Shown: one piece after another, positions 16,436 to 24,955 of the stretch
Numbering within the stretch: position 1 is the stretch's first letter
Layout: every line of letters starts with the position of its first letter
Assembly: GCF_001570865.1 (NCBI RefSeq)
Contig: NZ_BCSM01000003.1
Coordinates: 62,001-126,000 of the forward strand
Reading direction: 5' to 3'
DNA from: Rothia kristinae NBRC 15354
GTDB taxonomy: Bacteria > Actinomycetota > Actinomycetes > Actinomycetales > Micrococcaceae
DNA: 64,000 nucleotides
Program-made: the position numbers and the translations under genes
Notes under the pieces: model-generated
Told to the model about the DNA's origin: nothing
Seen by the model: the letters and a program-made list of their open reading frames with translations, nothing else
Databases searched by the model: none

Positions 16436-17361
16436 GCCCTCAGTCCTGATTCCGGTAGCGGATTCTGCCGACGAAGTTGCCGAGACTGCTTCCCAGGGCG
16501 GAGCTCAGCTGCTGACGCCGTTCCCCATCGACTCTCGTCCAGGCAGAGCATGCCCAGCACCGATGTCCCGACGGATCGCACATGCGCCTGGATGGAGAGC
16601 CGATGGGGATGCGCGATCGGGTGAGCGGCCATCACCCGTTGCCCGTCCGCGCTCCAGCGATACTGCTGGGTCATCAGCTTCGAAGAGCTGGAACGGGGCC
16701 GTTTGTGGATGCACAGCTGCTCGGCGTAGCCCATGCTGGCGTGTGCCTCATGCAGGCGCAGGCACAGCTCGTAATCCTCACCCGCCCGTGTGAACGACTC
16801 GTCGAATCCGCCTACGGCGGTGAAGGTCTCCGCCCGGGCGCCGAAGCTGCACCCCATCGCCATGGGCAGGCCTGCGAAGCGCAGGGCGACCCCGGCAGGC
16901 TCGGTGCGCTCCACCTCACGCAGCACCGCCGACGCCGGGCAGATCCCCTCCATTCCGTCGAAGGCCCGTAGGGACCCCGCGCCGGAGGCGAACTCGTGGC
17001 TGCGCAGCACGTCACTCATCAGGCGCACGAAGGCCGGCGTCACGATATCGTCGGCGTCGCAGAACAGCAGAAATCGACCGTGCGCCGCTTCCACCCCGAC
17101 GTTGCGGGCCACGGCCGGTCCGCGCCCCCGGGAGGCATCCACCCACCGGAACCGCGGATCCGCGGCGGCGAAGGTCTCAGTCACATCCGCGGTCCCATCC
17201 GTGGAGCCGTTGTCCGCCACGATCACCTCGTACGGAAGGTCGGAGTCCTGATCCCGCAGGGCGGCCAGCTGGCAGGGCAACTCCGCCTGGGCGTTGTAGG
17301 CCGGGATGATGACGGAGACTTCGATGTCGGCGAGGTCCCTCCCCCGATCATCAGCAGTCAT
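16327..17361 (-). CDS. Glycosyltransferase family 2, probable frameshift near the 3' end
   Basis: A GT-A fold enzyme. SVIIPAYNAQ starts at residue 16 and VIVADNGSTDGT follows. FCDADD holds the metal-binding DxD, and GGFDESFTRAGEDYEL is the acceptor-side motif. The open frame runs 344 residues, but after LGMLCLDE (about residue 275) the last 70 residues are low-complexity and antisense to the S4 gene. Another frame from about 16520 reads RRQQLSSALGSSLGNFVGRIR and stops at 16440-16442, a much more natural end. Dropping one G from the GGGG run near 16520 would join the frames. Base composition is lower in GC than in the neighbours. Donor and product are unknown. Confidence 0.75.
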   Translation of the reverse strand: MTADDRGRDLADIEVSVIIPAYNAQAELPCQLAALRDQDSDLPYEVIVADNGSTDGTADVTETFAAADPRFRWVDASRGRGPAVARNVGVEAAHGRFLLFCDADDIVTPAFVRLMSDVLRSHEFASGAGSLRAFDGMEGICPASAVLREVERTEPAGVALRFAGLPMAMGCSFGARAETFTAVGGFDESFTRAGEDYELCLRLHEAHASMGYAEQLCIHKRPRSSSSKLMTQQYRWSADGQRVMAAHPIAHPHRLSIQAHVRSVGTSVLGMLCLDESRWGTASAAELRPGKQSRQLRRQNPLPESGLRAQASFSSRTARPENSMTSPGCSWRPRSVTVRPLTLT

Positions 17362-17442
17362 CTAAGCGATCCTCTCTATGTCCTCTATGTCGCAGCTCAT
17401 CTCGCGTCGCTCGGCCCGCGCGACTGGGCACGGCGAGACAGC

Positions 17443-18105
17443 TCATGCCTCAGCCTCCCGTGCCACGTGGCGCAGGAACTCCCCCACGTGCCCGATCTCC
17501 TGCGGGCACACGCTGTGCCCCATCCCCGAGTAGAGCACCTTGGTGACCTCCGCGTGCTCTCGCAGCCAGCCCAGGGTCTCGGCGACCATCGGCTCCGGGA
17601 TCACCGGGTCCTGCTGATCCCGGCCGTAGAAGACGGGCAGCCGAGGGCGAACCTGCGCCAGGGCGGCGTCGTGAGCGAAGTCCTCCGGCAGGGACGGGAC
17701 GAAGCCGGACAGGCCGACGAGGGCCCGGGCGATCCCGGGCCGGTGGCGCACCGCGGAGGAGGCCACGGCCATGCCCTGGGAGAAGCCCAGCAGGATGACC
17801 CCGGCGTAGGGCTCCCGGTGCTCCTCGATCCAGGTGACCAGGCCCTCGGCCGCCTCGCGCAGCCCCTGCTCGTCCACGCCGATCCGCTCCCCGGGCGTCC
17901 CCGTCAGCGGGAACCACTGGAATCCGGGGCCACAGGGCTGCGGGGCGCGCATCGCGGCGTAGGTGAAGCCCTCGCCGGGCAGGGACGGGACCATGCTCAT
18001 CAGGTCCCGCTCATTCGAGCCGTAGCCGTGCAGCATCAGCACCAGGTGGGTGCCGGCGCGCTCGGCCTCGGGGCGGGAGTACTCCACGACGGGGTCGAAG
18101 CTCAT
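17443..18105 (-). CDS. Alpha/beta hydrolase, phospholipase/carboxylesterase family
   Basis: A 220-residue alpha/beta hydrolase of the acyl-protein thioesterase/carboxylesterase family. The oxyanion region LMLHGYGSNERD, the nucleophile S109 in LLGFSQGM, the Asp in the GRDQQDPVIP segment and the His in SGMGHSVCPQE make a full catalytic triad. It is a soluble cytoplasmic enzyme; the natural ester is not known. The ATG at 18105 (MSFDPVVEY) is chosen; in-frame ATG codons lie 9 and 27 nt upstream. Confidence 0.88.
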   Translation of the reverse strand: MSFDPVVEYSRPEAERAGTHLVLMLHGYGSNERDLMSMVPSLPGEGFTYAAMRAPQPCGPGFQWFPLTGTPGERIGVDEQGLREAAEGLVTWIEEHREPYAGVILLGFSQGMAVASSAVRHRPGIARALVGLSGFVPSLPEDFAHDAALAQVRPRLPVFYGRDQQDPVIPEPMVAETLGWLREHAEVTKVLYSGMGHSVCPQEIGHVGEFLRHVAREAEA

Positions 18106-18133
18106 GCCCACCATGCTATCCGCCCTCCGCACC

Positions 18134-18205
18134 CGCAGAACTGGAGATGCGCGGCATCACGGGAGACGTCAGCTCCGGGAATGTCACGCATCTCCGGTTC
18201 TGCGC
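18134..18205. repeat. Long imperfect palindrome between esterase and metX
   Basis: The left arm CCGCAGAACTGGAGATGCG and its right-hand complement differ at only a few of about 24 paired positions, around a centre of roughly 25 nt. The core GAGATGCG / CGCATCTC is shared with the array at 4326-4421. It lies downstream of metX, so it may act as a terminator or be a member of a dispersed repeat family. Confidence 0.65.
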
Positions 18206-18225
18206 AGGGGGTGCAGGAGGGGTGG

Positions 18226-19368
18226 TCACAAGACGGTCTCGGTGAGGATCCTCCCCAGCTGCTGCGTCTCCGTGAGGAAGCCGTCGTGCCCGCGGGTCGA
18301 GGCGATCCGGCGCACCCGCACCGGGCGGGGCAGGCTGGCCGCCAGCAGCTCGGACTGCTCCGGGTGGAACAGCCGATCCGAATCCACCGCGGCCACGGTC
18401 CACCGGCAGGTGGTGCGGGCCAAGCCCGCCCGCAGCCCGCCCCGGCCCCGTCCCAGGTCATGCCCGAGCAGGGCCTCCGTCAGCCCCAGGTACGCGTTGG
18501 CGTCGAAGCGGCGGGCCAGCTGCCGGCCCTGGTGGTCCAGGTAGCTCTCCACCCGGTACCGCCCGCGCCCGTGCACCGCCCGGTCCTCCTCCGTGCCCTC
18601 CTGCCCGCGGCGCCCGAAGCGACGGTCCAGCTCGGCAGGTGAGCGGTAGGTGATGTGGGCGATGCGCCGGGCCAGCTCCAGGCCTCGCACCGGACCCGCC
18701 CCGAGGGGGTAGTCGCCGTCGCGGAACTCCGGATCCTGCCGGATGGCCAGGGCCTGGGCGTGGCCCCACGCGATCTGCTCGGCGGTGGCCGCGGGACCGG
18801 CCGCGACGACGGCGCAGGCCCGCACCCGCTCCGGGAAGCTCACCGCCCACTCCGCGGCCCGGCAACCGCCCAGGGACCCGCCCACCACCAGGTGCCACCG
18901 GTCGATGCCCAAGGCATCGGCGAGCAGGGCCTCGGCCGCGACGGCGTCGCGCAGGCTCGCCCGCGGGAAGCGGGAACCCCAGATCCTCCCGTCCGGGCCC
19001 GGCGAGCACGGGCCCGTGGAGCCGTCGCAGCCGCCGAGCATATTGGGGCACACCACGAAGTACCGGTCCGTGTCGATGGCGCGCCCCGGCCCGATCAGGC
19101 CCTCCCACCAGCCCGGCCGGCTCGCGGCCAGCCGGGTCTGCTCGGGGGCCTCCGGTCCCACCCGCCCGGCGGCGGCGTGGGTGTCCCCGGTCAGGGCGTG
19201 CAGCACCAGCACCGCGTTCGAGGCGTCCGGGGCGAGCTCGCCCCACGTCTCGTAGGCCAGGGACGCAGCGGGCAGCACCTGCCCGCTCTCCAGGGCCAGG
19301 GGCCCAAGGCCGAGGGTGCGCACCACACCCTCGGCCCGGGTCCCGACGGGTGCTGCCACCGCGGTCAC
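18226..19368 (-). CDS. metX: Homoserine O-acetyltransferase
   Basis: A 380-residue alpha/beta hydrolase-fold enzyme that transfers acetyl from acetyl-CoA to homoserine, committing carbon to methionine. The signature includes LVLHALTGD, the NMLGGCDGSTGP segment, the nucleophile S165 in VVGGSLGG, and the Asp and His in DSDRLF and GHDGF. The GTG start overlaps the metY stop (GTGA), showing translational coupling. Succinyl versus acetyl specificity is inferred from the family and not proven here. Confidence 0.94.
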   Translation of the reverse strand: MTAVAAPVGTRAEGVVRTLGLGPLALESGQVLPAASLAYETWGELAPDASNAVLVLHALTGDTHAAAGRVGPEAPEQTRLAASRPGWWEGLIGPGRAIDTDRYFVVCPNMLGGCDGSTGPCSPGPDGRIWGSRFPRASLRDAVAAEALLADALGIDRWHLVVGGSLGGCRAAEWAVSFPERVRACAVVAAGPAATAEQIAWGHAQALAIRQDPEFRDGDYPLGAGPVRGLELARRIAHITYRSPAELDRRFGRRGQEGTEEDRAVHGRGRYRVESYLDHQGRQLARRFDANAYLGLTEALLGHDLGRGRGGLRAGLARTTCRWTVAAVDSDRLFHPEQSELLAASLPRPVRVRRIASTRGHDGFLTETQQLGRILTETVL

Positions 19369-20774
19369 GCCGCCGGCTCCGGGGCCCGCGCGTCCTGCGC
19401 GGCCCCCTCGACGGCACCCGTCTCACGGGCCTCGGCGATCCGCTCGAAGCCGTGCTCCAGGTCCGCGAGGATGTCCCGGATGTCCTCGATGCCCACGGCC
19501 AGCCGCACGAACCCGGGGGCCACCCCGGCCGCGCGCAGCTCATCTTCGGACAGCTGGGAGTGGGTCGTGGAGGCCGGGTGGATCACCAGCGAGCGCACGT
19601 CCCCGATGTTCGCGACGTTGGAGTGCAGCACCAGGGAGTCCACGAACCGCTGGGCCGCCGGGGAGCCGCCGTCGATCTCGAAGCCGACCACAGCACCCAC
19701 GCCCTGCGGGCCGTACTTGCGTCCCAGCTCGTACCACGGGGAGGAGGGCAGACCGGCGTAGTGCACCTTCGTGACCTCGGGACGGGCCTGCAGCCATTCG
19801 GCCACCTTCTGGGCGTTGTCCACGTGGCGCTGGACCCGCAGGGACAGCGTCTCGATGCCCACGGAGATGTTGAAGGCGTTGGTCGGGGAGATCGAGCAGC
19901 CCAGGTCCCGCAGCAGGGTCACCCGGGCCCGCAGGATGTAGGACAGGTTCACGCCGAACACGCCCTTCTCCCCGAGGTCCTCCGCGAAGACCAGCCCGTG
20001 GTAGCTGGGATCCGGGGTGTTGAACTGCGGGTAGCGCTCCGGGTCCCGGCCGTAGTCGAACCTGCCGGCATCCACGATCGCCCCGCCGATGGAGTTGCCG
20101 TGCCCGCCGAGGTACTTGGTCGCCGAGTGCACGACGACGTCGGCACCCCACTCGATGGGCCGGATCAGGTACGGGGTGGGCACCGTGTTGTCCACGATCA
20201 GCGGCACCCCGGAGTCGTGGGCCACCGCCGCGAGCGCCTCGATGTCCAGGACGTCGCTGCGCGGGTTCGGGACGGTCTCCCCGTAGAAGGCCTTGGTGTT
20301 GGGGCGCACGGCCGCACGCCAGGCCTCCGGGTCGGAGAAGTCCTCCACGAAGGTGGTCTCGATGCCGTAGGCGGCCAGGGTGTGCTTGAGCAGGTTGTAG
20401 GTGCCGCCGTACAGGCTGGGGCTGGCCACGATGTGGTCCCCGGCCTGGGCCACGTTGAGCAGCGCGAGGGTGATCGCGGCCTGCCCGGAGGAGACCAGCA
20501 GCGCCCCGACCCCGCCCTCCAGGGAGGCGATGCGGTTCTCCACGACCTCCTGGGTGGGGTTGGTCAGGCGGCTGTAGATGGGGCCCAGCTCCTTGAGGCC
20601 GAAGCGGTTGGCCGCGGTCTCGGCGTCGGGGAAGACGAAGGAGGTGGTCTGGTAGACGGGCAGCGCCCGGGCGCCGGTCGCGGCGTCGGGCTCCTGCCCG
20701 GCGTGGATCTGGCGGGTGTCGAATCCCCAGCCCTGCGGGGCGGAGGGGGTCGGGAGGGTGGTGTTCTCGGTCAT
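19365..20774 (-). CDS. metY: O-acetylhomoserine aminocarboxypropyltransferase / sulfhydrylase
   Basis: A 469-residue PLP enzyme of the Cys/Met metabolism family. It makes homocysteine from O-acetylhomoserine and sulfide. It has FDTRQIHAGQ at the N-terminus, YSRLTNPTQ, SSGQAA and the PLP lysine K220 in HSATKYLGGHG. The length matches MetY rather than the shorter MetB/MetC. It overlaps metX, which makes its substrate. A SAM-IV riboswitch and a promoter precede it, so the pair is expected to be switched off when S-adenosylmethionine is plentiful. The last 30 residues are Ala/Pro/Glu-rich and probably disordered. Confidence 0.95.
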   Translation of the reverse strand: MTENTTLPTPSAPQGWGFDTRQIHAGQEPDAATGARALPVYQTTSFVFPDAETAANRFGLKELGPIYSRLTNPTQEVVENRIASLEGGVGALLVSSGQAAITLALLNVAQAGDHIVASPSLYGGTYNLLKHTLAAYGIETTFVEDFSDPEAWRAAVRPNTKAFYGETVPNPRSDVLDIEALAAVAHDSGVPLIVDNTVPTPYLIRPIEWGADVVVHSATKYLGGHGNSIGGAIVDAGRFDYGRDPERYPQFNTPDPSYHGLVFAEDLGEKGVFGVNLSYILRARVTLLRDLGCSISPTNAFNISVGIETLSLRVQRHVDNAQKVAEWLQARPEVTKVHYAGLPSSPWYELGRKYGPQGVGAVVGFEIDGGSPAAQRFVDSLVLHSNVANIGDVRSLVIHPASTTHSQLSEDELRAAGVAPGFVRLAVGIEDIRDILADLEHGFERIAEARETGAVEGAAQDARAPEPAA

Positions 20775-20904
20775 GGTTGCTCCTGCGCTTCTGTGTCAGG
20801 GGCGACGACGTCGCACACGGGAGGACATCACCGGTGGGAGCCCGCGCACTGCCTCTCGACCCGGAACCCGCTGGTTCACCGGGGAGCAGCCTCTCGGCGT
20901 GCGC

Positions 20905-20925
20905 GGAGGTCTGTCGGCGACCTCC
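20905..20925 (-). promoter_or_regulatory. Hairpin in the metY leader, possible expression platform
   Basis: A 7-bp stem GGAGGTC / GACCTCC with a 7-nt loop lies just 3' of the SAM-IV aptamer and about 130 nt before metY. No T-run follows. It may be part of the switch that turns ligand binding into lower expression, but no alternative pairing with the aptamer was worked out. Confidence 0.35.
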
Positions 20926-20940
20926 CGGGCACTCGTGCGC

Positions 20941-21056
20941 CCGCGCTTGCCGCGTCCGCCGGTCGGCGGTGCGGCCAGGTCCTCACCCAGGGCACCCCAC
21001 CGCGGTGGGAGGGTTGCCGGCCAGCTAGCTGGGGCTTGTCGCTGGCTCTCGTGACC
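20941..21056 (-). ncRNA. SAM-IV riboswitch aptamer
   Basis: The RNA reads GGTCACGAGAGCCAGCGAC at its 5' end and continues with CCGGCAACCCTCC, CCGCGGTGGGGTGCC, CTGGGTGAGGACC and finally GCGGCAAGCGCGG. These blocks match the SAM-IV class known upstream of sulfur-metabolism genes in actinomycetes. The 3' pseudoknot segment separates it from SAM-I. It lies about 165 nt before metY, the expected target, and would repress metY-metX when bound to S-adenosylmethionine. Confidence 0.9.
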
Positions 21057-21064
21057 TGGCATCA

Positions 21065-21093
21065 ACCCTGCTCCCCCGTCCGGCGCCGGTCAA
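21065..21093 (-). promoter_or_regulatory. Promoter of the SAM-IV-metY-metX transcript
   Basis: On the minus strand TTGACC and CAGGGT are separated by 17 nt, and the box ends 8 nt before the aptamer begins. This is the best -35/-10 pair in the region. Confidence 0.65.
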
Positions 21094-21158
21094 GGACGGC
21101 GGCGAATGGGTCCGCGGATGACGGATCGTGACGCGTGTGACGCCGCCGCGACGTCCTC

Positions 21159-21164
21159 TAGGGT
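21159..21164 (+). promoter_or_regulatory. -10 box upstream of the permease
   Basis: TAGGGT, with TGTGAC 16 nt further upstream as a possible -35, lies 6 nt before a GTG (21171) that is in frame with the permease. Transcription from here gives either a leaderless start at 21171 or a leader of about 90 nt before the ATG at 21261. Confidence 0.5.
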
Positions 21165-21260
21165 GGAACGGTGCGCGAGGACGGGCCGGGGGCGGACTGT
21201 CCGCATCCTCCGGTGCGCCGCGCGCCCACGCACCGCTTTCGTCGTCCGATGAGGAACTCC

Positions 21261-22688
21261 ATGTCCGGTACCAGCCTCCCCTCGCCGTCCCCCGCCGACG
21301 CCGCGGATCCGACCACCCTGCAGCGGGGGCTGACCCTGCGCCACATCCGCTTCATCGCGCTCGGCTCCGCGATCGGCACGGGCTTGTTCCTCGGCTCGGC
21401 CTCCGCGATCGGCTTCGCCGGGCCCTCCGTGCTGCTGGCCTACGTGATCGGCGGGGCCGCGGTGTTCATGGTCATGCGGGCGATGGGCGAGATGGCCCTG
21501 GCCCATCCGGTGGCGGGGGCGTTCTCCGAGTACGCGCACCTGTACCTGGGCCCGTGGGCCGGGTTCGTCACGGGCTGGTCCTACGCCTTCGAGATGGCGC
21601 TGGTCGCGGTGGCCGATGTGACGGCGGTCGCCCTGTACATGCGGTTCTGGTTCCCGGGCACCCCCAGCTGGGTGTGGATCACCGCGGTGCTGCTGCTGCT
21701 GGCGGCGGTGAACCTGGGGAAGGTCAAGGTCTTCGGGGAGGCGGAGTTCTGGTTCAGCATCATCAAGATCTCCGCGATCGTCGCGATGATCGTCGGGGGT
21801 GCTGCCCTGCTGGTCTTCGGCGTGCAGCTGGATCCGGTCCAGCCCTCCACGGTGGCCAATCTGTGGGATCAGGGCGGCTTCTTCCCGAACGGCCTGGCCG
21901 GGTTCCTCGCCTGCTTCACGGTGGTCATGTTCGCCTTCGGCGGGGTGGAGACCATCGGGATCACCGCCGGTGAGGCCCAGCACCCGGAGGTGTCCATCCC
22001 CCGGGCGGTGAACACGGTGCCGGTGCGCATCCTGCTGTTCTACGTGCTGACCATGGGCGTGATCATGTCCCTGACGCCGTGGTCGGCCATCGACGGCGAT
22101 TCCTCGCCGTTCGTGCAGATCTTCTCCGCCCTGGGCGTCCCGGCGGCCGCGCACATCCTGAACTTCGTGGTCCTCACCGCCGCGGTCTCCGCCATCAACG
22201 CGGACATCTACGGGGCGGGGCGGATGCTGTTCGGCCTGGCCGAGCGCGGTCAGGCGCCGCGGGCCTTCGCCCGGGTCTCCTCCCGCGGGATCCCGCTGTT
22301 CACGGTCCTGGCGATGATCCTGGTGCTGGTGGTCGGGGTGCTGGTCAACCACTTCTTCGAGAACGCGTTCCTGATCGTCGCCTCCCTGGCCACCTTCGCC
22401 ACGGTGCAGGTGTGGGTGATGATCCTGCTGACCCACCTGGCCTTCAAACGCCGGATGCGCGCCGAGGGGACCGCCACGGCCTTCCCCACCCCGCTGTGGC
22501 CGCTGGCCTCCTGGCTGGCCCTGGCGTTCATGGTGGGCGTGGTGGTGCTGCTGGCCTTCTTCGAGGACACCCGGGTGGCCCTGTACGTGGGGGTCATCTG
22601 GTGCGTCCTGCTGGCCGCGGTGTACCCGCTGGTGCGCCGCCGCGGCGGTGGGGCCGGGCCCTCCCCTGCCCCTACAGTGGAGGGATGA
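21261..22688 (+). CDS. Amino acid permease (APC superfamily, AAT family)
   Basis: A 475-residue transporter with about 12 transmembrane helices. The first helix carries the family signature: RFIALGSAIGTGLFLGSAS, with the unwound GSAIGTG substrate-binding stretch. The conserved helix-3 region YLGPWAGFVTGWSYAFEM and FAFGGVETIGITAGEA (helix 6) follow. Proton-coupled uptake of a neutral or aromatic amino acid, or of proline, is likely; the substrate is not determined. The ATG at 21261 has GAGGA 5 nt upstream. An in-frame leaderless GTG start at 21171 would add 30 basic residues. The stop overlaps the peptidase start (ATGA). Confidence 0.9.
   Translation: MSGTSLPSPSPADAADPTTLQRGLTLRHIRFIALGSAIGTGLFLGSASAIGFAGPSVLLAYVIGGAAVFMVMRAMGEMALAHPVAGAFSEYAHLYLGPWAGFVTGWSYAFEMALVAVADVTAVALYMRFWFPGTPSWVWITAVLLLLAAVNLGKVKVFGEAEFWFSIIKISAIVAMIVGGAALLVFGVQLDPVQPSTVANLWDQGGFFPNGLAGFLACFTVVMFAFGGVETIGITAGEAQHPEVSIPRAVNTVPVRILLFYVLTMGVIMSLTPWSAIDGDSSPFVQIFSALGVPAAAHILNFVVLTAAVSAINADIYGAGRMLFGLAERGQAPRAFARVSSRGIPLFTVLAMILVLVVGVLVNHFFENAFLIVASLATFATVQVWVMILLTHLAFKRRMRAEGTATAFPTPLWPLASWLALAFMVGVVVLLAFFEDTRVALYVGVIWCVLLAAVYPLVRRRGGGAGPSPAPTVEG
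22673..22678 (+). promoter_or_regulatory. Possible internal leaderless promoter of the S9 peptidase
   Basis: TACAGT lies 6 nt before the ATG at 22685. GGAGGG in the gap could instead serve as a ribosome binding site, so the box is only a candidate. Confidence 0.35.
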
Positions 22689-24955
22689 GCCAGACTCCCT
22701 CCCCCGTCTGGGGCGACGCCGAACCCCCGAGCACCCCGCAGGAACCCACCGTGCGCACCCTGCACGGGGATGCCTTCGAGGACCCCTACGAGTGGCTGCG
22801 CGCCAAGGAGGAGCCGCGGGTGCGCGCCCAGCTGGAGGCGGAGAACGCCTACGCCGAGGCCGTGACCGCCCCGCTGGCCGGGCTGCGCACCCGCCTGTTC
22901 CGGGAGATCCGCGAGCGCGTGCAGGAGACGGACCTGACCGTGCCCGTGCGCGACGGCGCCTGGTGGTGGTTCGCCCGGACGACCGAGGGCCACGATCACC
23001 CCGTGTACTGCCGGGTCCCCGCCGTCGGCGACGAGCGGGATCCCGAGGCGTGGGAGCCGCCGGTCATCCGGCCCGGCGAGAGGCTGGACGGGGAGCAGAC
23101 GGTGCTGGATGCTCAGGGGCTCTCCGAATCCGTGCCGTTCTTCGCGCTGGGCTCCTTCTCCCGGGACCGGACCGGGAACCTGCTGACCTACTCCGTGGAT
23201 GACTCCGGGGATGAGCGCTACACCCAGTACGTCAAGGATCTGCGCACCGGGCAGCTGCTGGCGGATCGACTCGAGGAGGTCTTCGCCGGGGGTTTCCTGA
23301 CCCCGGACGGGCGCTGGCTGATCTACACCCTCGTGGACGAGTCCTGGCGCCCGTGCGAGATCCGGGCCCACCGGATCGGGACCCCCGTGGAGGCGGATCT
23401 GAGCCTGCTGGTCGAGCAGGACCCGACGATGTGGCTGGGCTGCGGGTTGAGCTCCGATGAGACCCACCTGATCTTCGAATCCGGGCACTCCGAGGCCACC
23501 GAGATCCGACTGCTGGAGCTGTCCGAACTGGACGCCGATGACCCGGCGGTGCCCTGGCTGCTCCTGGACCGCGGGGCCCGGGTGCTGGCCAGCGCGGACC
23601 CGGTGGAGCTGGAGGGCGTCCCGGCGGTGCTCCTGGTGCTCGACGACGCCGCCCCGGACGGCCAGCTGGTGGTCCTGGACCGGGAGGCCGCCCGGGCGGC
23701 GTCGGGCCGCATCGAGCAGCTGCGCCGGGCCTGGACCGCGCTGCTGGCCCCGCAGCCCGGGCGTCGGGTGGAGGCGGTGGCCCTGGGCGCGGGCCACGCC
23801 GTCGTGGGGCTGCGTCAGGAGACCATCAGCCAGGTCGGGTTCCTGCCGCTGAGCGAGATCGCGGCGGCGCTGCGCGGCGGCGTCGTCCCCGAGCCGTTCT
23901 TCCCGGCCTTCGACGAGCAGCTGTTCACCGCGAGCCTGTCGCACTGCTCGGTCCGCTCGCCCGTGGTGCGCCTGGCCGTCACCTCCTGGACCACCCCCTC
24001 GCGGGTGTACGACTACCTGCCCCAGGGGCGGCGGCTGCTGCTGCGCCGGGAGCAGCCCGTGCTCGGCGGCTTCGACGCGCGGGACTACACGGCGTACCGG
24101 GACTGGGCAGAGGCCCCCGACGGGACCCGCATCCCCGTCTCCGTCATGCACCGGGCGGACCTGGACCTCGACGCGGAGCACCCGGTGCTGCAGTACGGGT
24201 ACGGCTCCTACGAGACCAGCATGGACCCGTACTTCTCCATCCCCCGGCTGTCCCTGCTGGATCGCGGCGTGATCTACGTCGTCGCCCACGTGCGCGGCGG
24301 CGGCGAGCTGGGCCGGGCCTGGTACACGGACGGGAAGAAGCTGGCGAAGCGGAACACGTTCACGGACTTCCTCGCCGTCACGGACCACCTGGCGGCCCAG
24401 CCGTGGGCGGATGCCGCCCGGATCGCGGCCGAGGGAGGGTCCGCCGGGGGCCTGCTGATGGGGGCGGTGGCCAACCTGGCTCCGCAGAAGTACGCGGGGA
24501 TCCTGGCGGTGGTGCCCTTCGTGGACCCGGTCACCTCGATCTCCGATCCGCAGCTGCCGCTGTCCGCCCTGGAGTGGGAGGAGTGGGGCAACCCCATCGA
24601 GGATGAGGCGGTATACCGGTACATGCGCCAGTACGCGCCGTATGAGAACGTCGGCGCCCTGCCCTATCCCCCGATCGCCGCGATCACGAGCCTGAACGAC
24701 ACCCGGGTGCTGTACGTGGAGCCGGCCAAGTGGGTGCCGGCCCTGCGTGCGGCCTCGACCTCCGGGGCGCCGGTGCTGCTGCGCACGGAGATGGACGGCG
24801 GGCACGGCGGCGGCTCCGGCCGGTACCAGCGCTGGGAGGACACCGCCTGGGAGTACGCCTTCCTGCTGGGCTGCCTGGGTCTGGCCGAGGCCGAACCCGT
24901 CCACGACGACGCGGCCGCAGACAGGCTCCGGGAACAGGGCGGGTCCGGCGCGTGA
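22685..24955 (+). CDS. S9 family peptidase, oligopeptidase B / prolyl oligopeptidase type
   Basis: A 756-residue serine peptidase. The N-terminal part opens with D(A)FEDPYEWLR, the usual family entry, and forms a seven-bladed propeller that admits only short peptides. The C-terminal alpha/beta hydrolase domain (about 470-740) has QYGYGSYETSMDP, HVRGGGELGRAWY, the nucleophile S586 in EGGSAGG, an Asp in SLNDTRVLY and the His in DGGHGGGSGR. No signal peptide is visible, so it is cytoplasmic. It is coupled by overlapping stop/start codons to the permease upstream and the GT4 gene downstream. Confidence 0.92.
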   Translation: MSQTPSPVWGDAEPPSTPQEPTVRTLHGDAFEDPYEWLRAKEEPRVRAQLEAENAYAEAVTAPLAGLRTRLFREIRERVQETDLTVPVRDGAWWWFARTTEGHDHPVYCRVPAVGDERDPEAWEPPVIRPGERLDGEQTVLDAQGLSESVPFFALGSFSRDRTGNLLTYSVDDSGDERYTQYVKDLRTGQLLADRLEEVFAGGFLTPDGRWLIYTLVDESWRPCEIRAHRIGTPVEADLSLLVEQDPTMWLGCGLSSDETHLIFESGHSEATEIRLLELSELDADDPAVPWLLLDRGARVLASADPVELEGVPAVLLVLDDAAPDGQLVVLDREAARAASGRIEQLRRAWTALLAPQPGRRVEAVALGAGHAVVGLRQETISQVGFLPLSEIAAALRGGVVPEPFFPAFDEQLFTASLSHCSVRSPVVRLAVTSWTTPSRVYDYLPQGRRLLLRREQPVLGGFDARDYTAYRDWAEAPDGTRIPVSVMHRADLDLDAEHPVLQYGYGSYETSMDPYFSIPRLSLLDRGVIYVVAHVRGGGELGRAWYTDGKKLAKRNTFTDFLAVTDHLAAQPWADAARIAAEGGSAGGLLMGAVANLAPQKYAGILAVVPFVDPVTSISDPQLPLSALEWEEWGNPIEDEAVYRYMRQYAPYENVGALPYPPIAAITSLNDTRVLYVEPAKWVPALRAASTSGAPVLLRTEMDGGHGGGSGRYQRWEDTAWEYAFLLGCLGLAEAEPVHDDAAADRLREQGGSGA

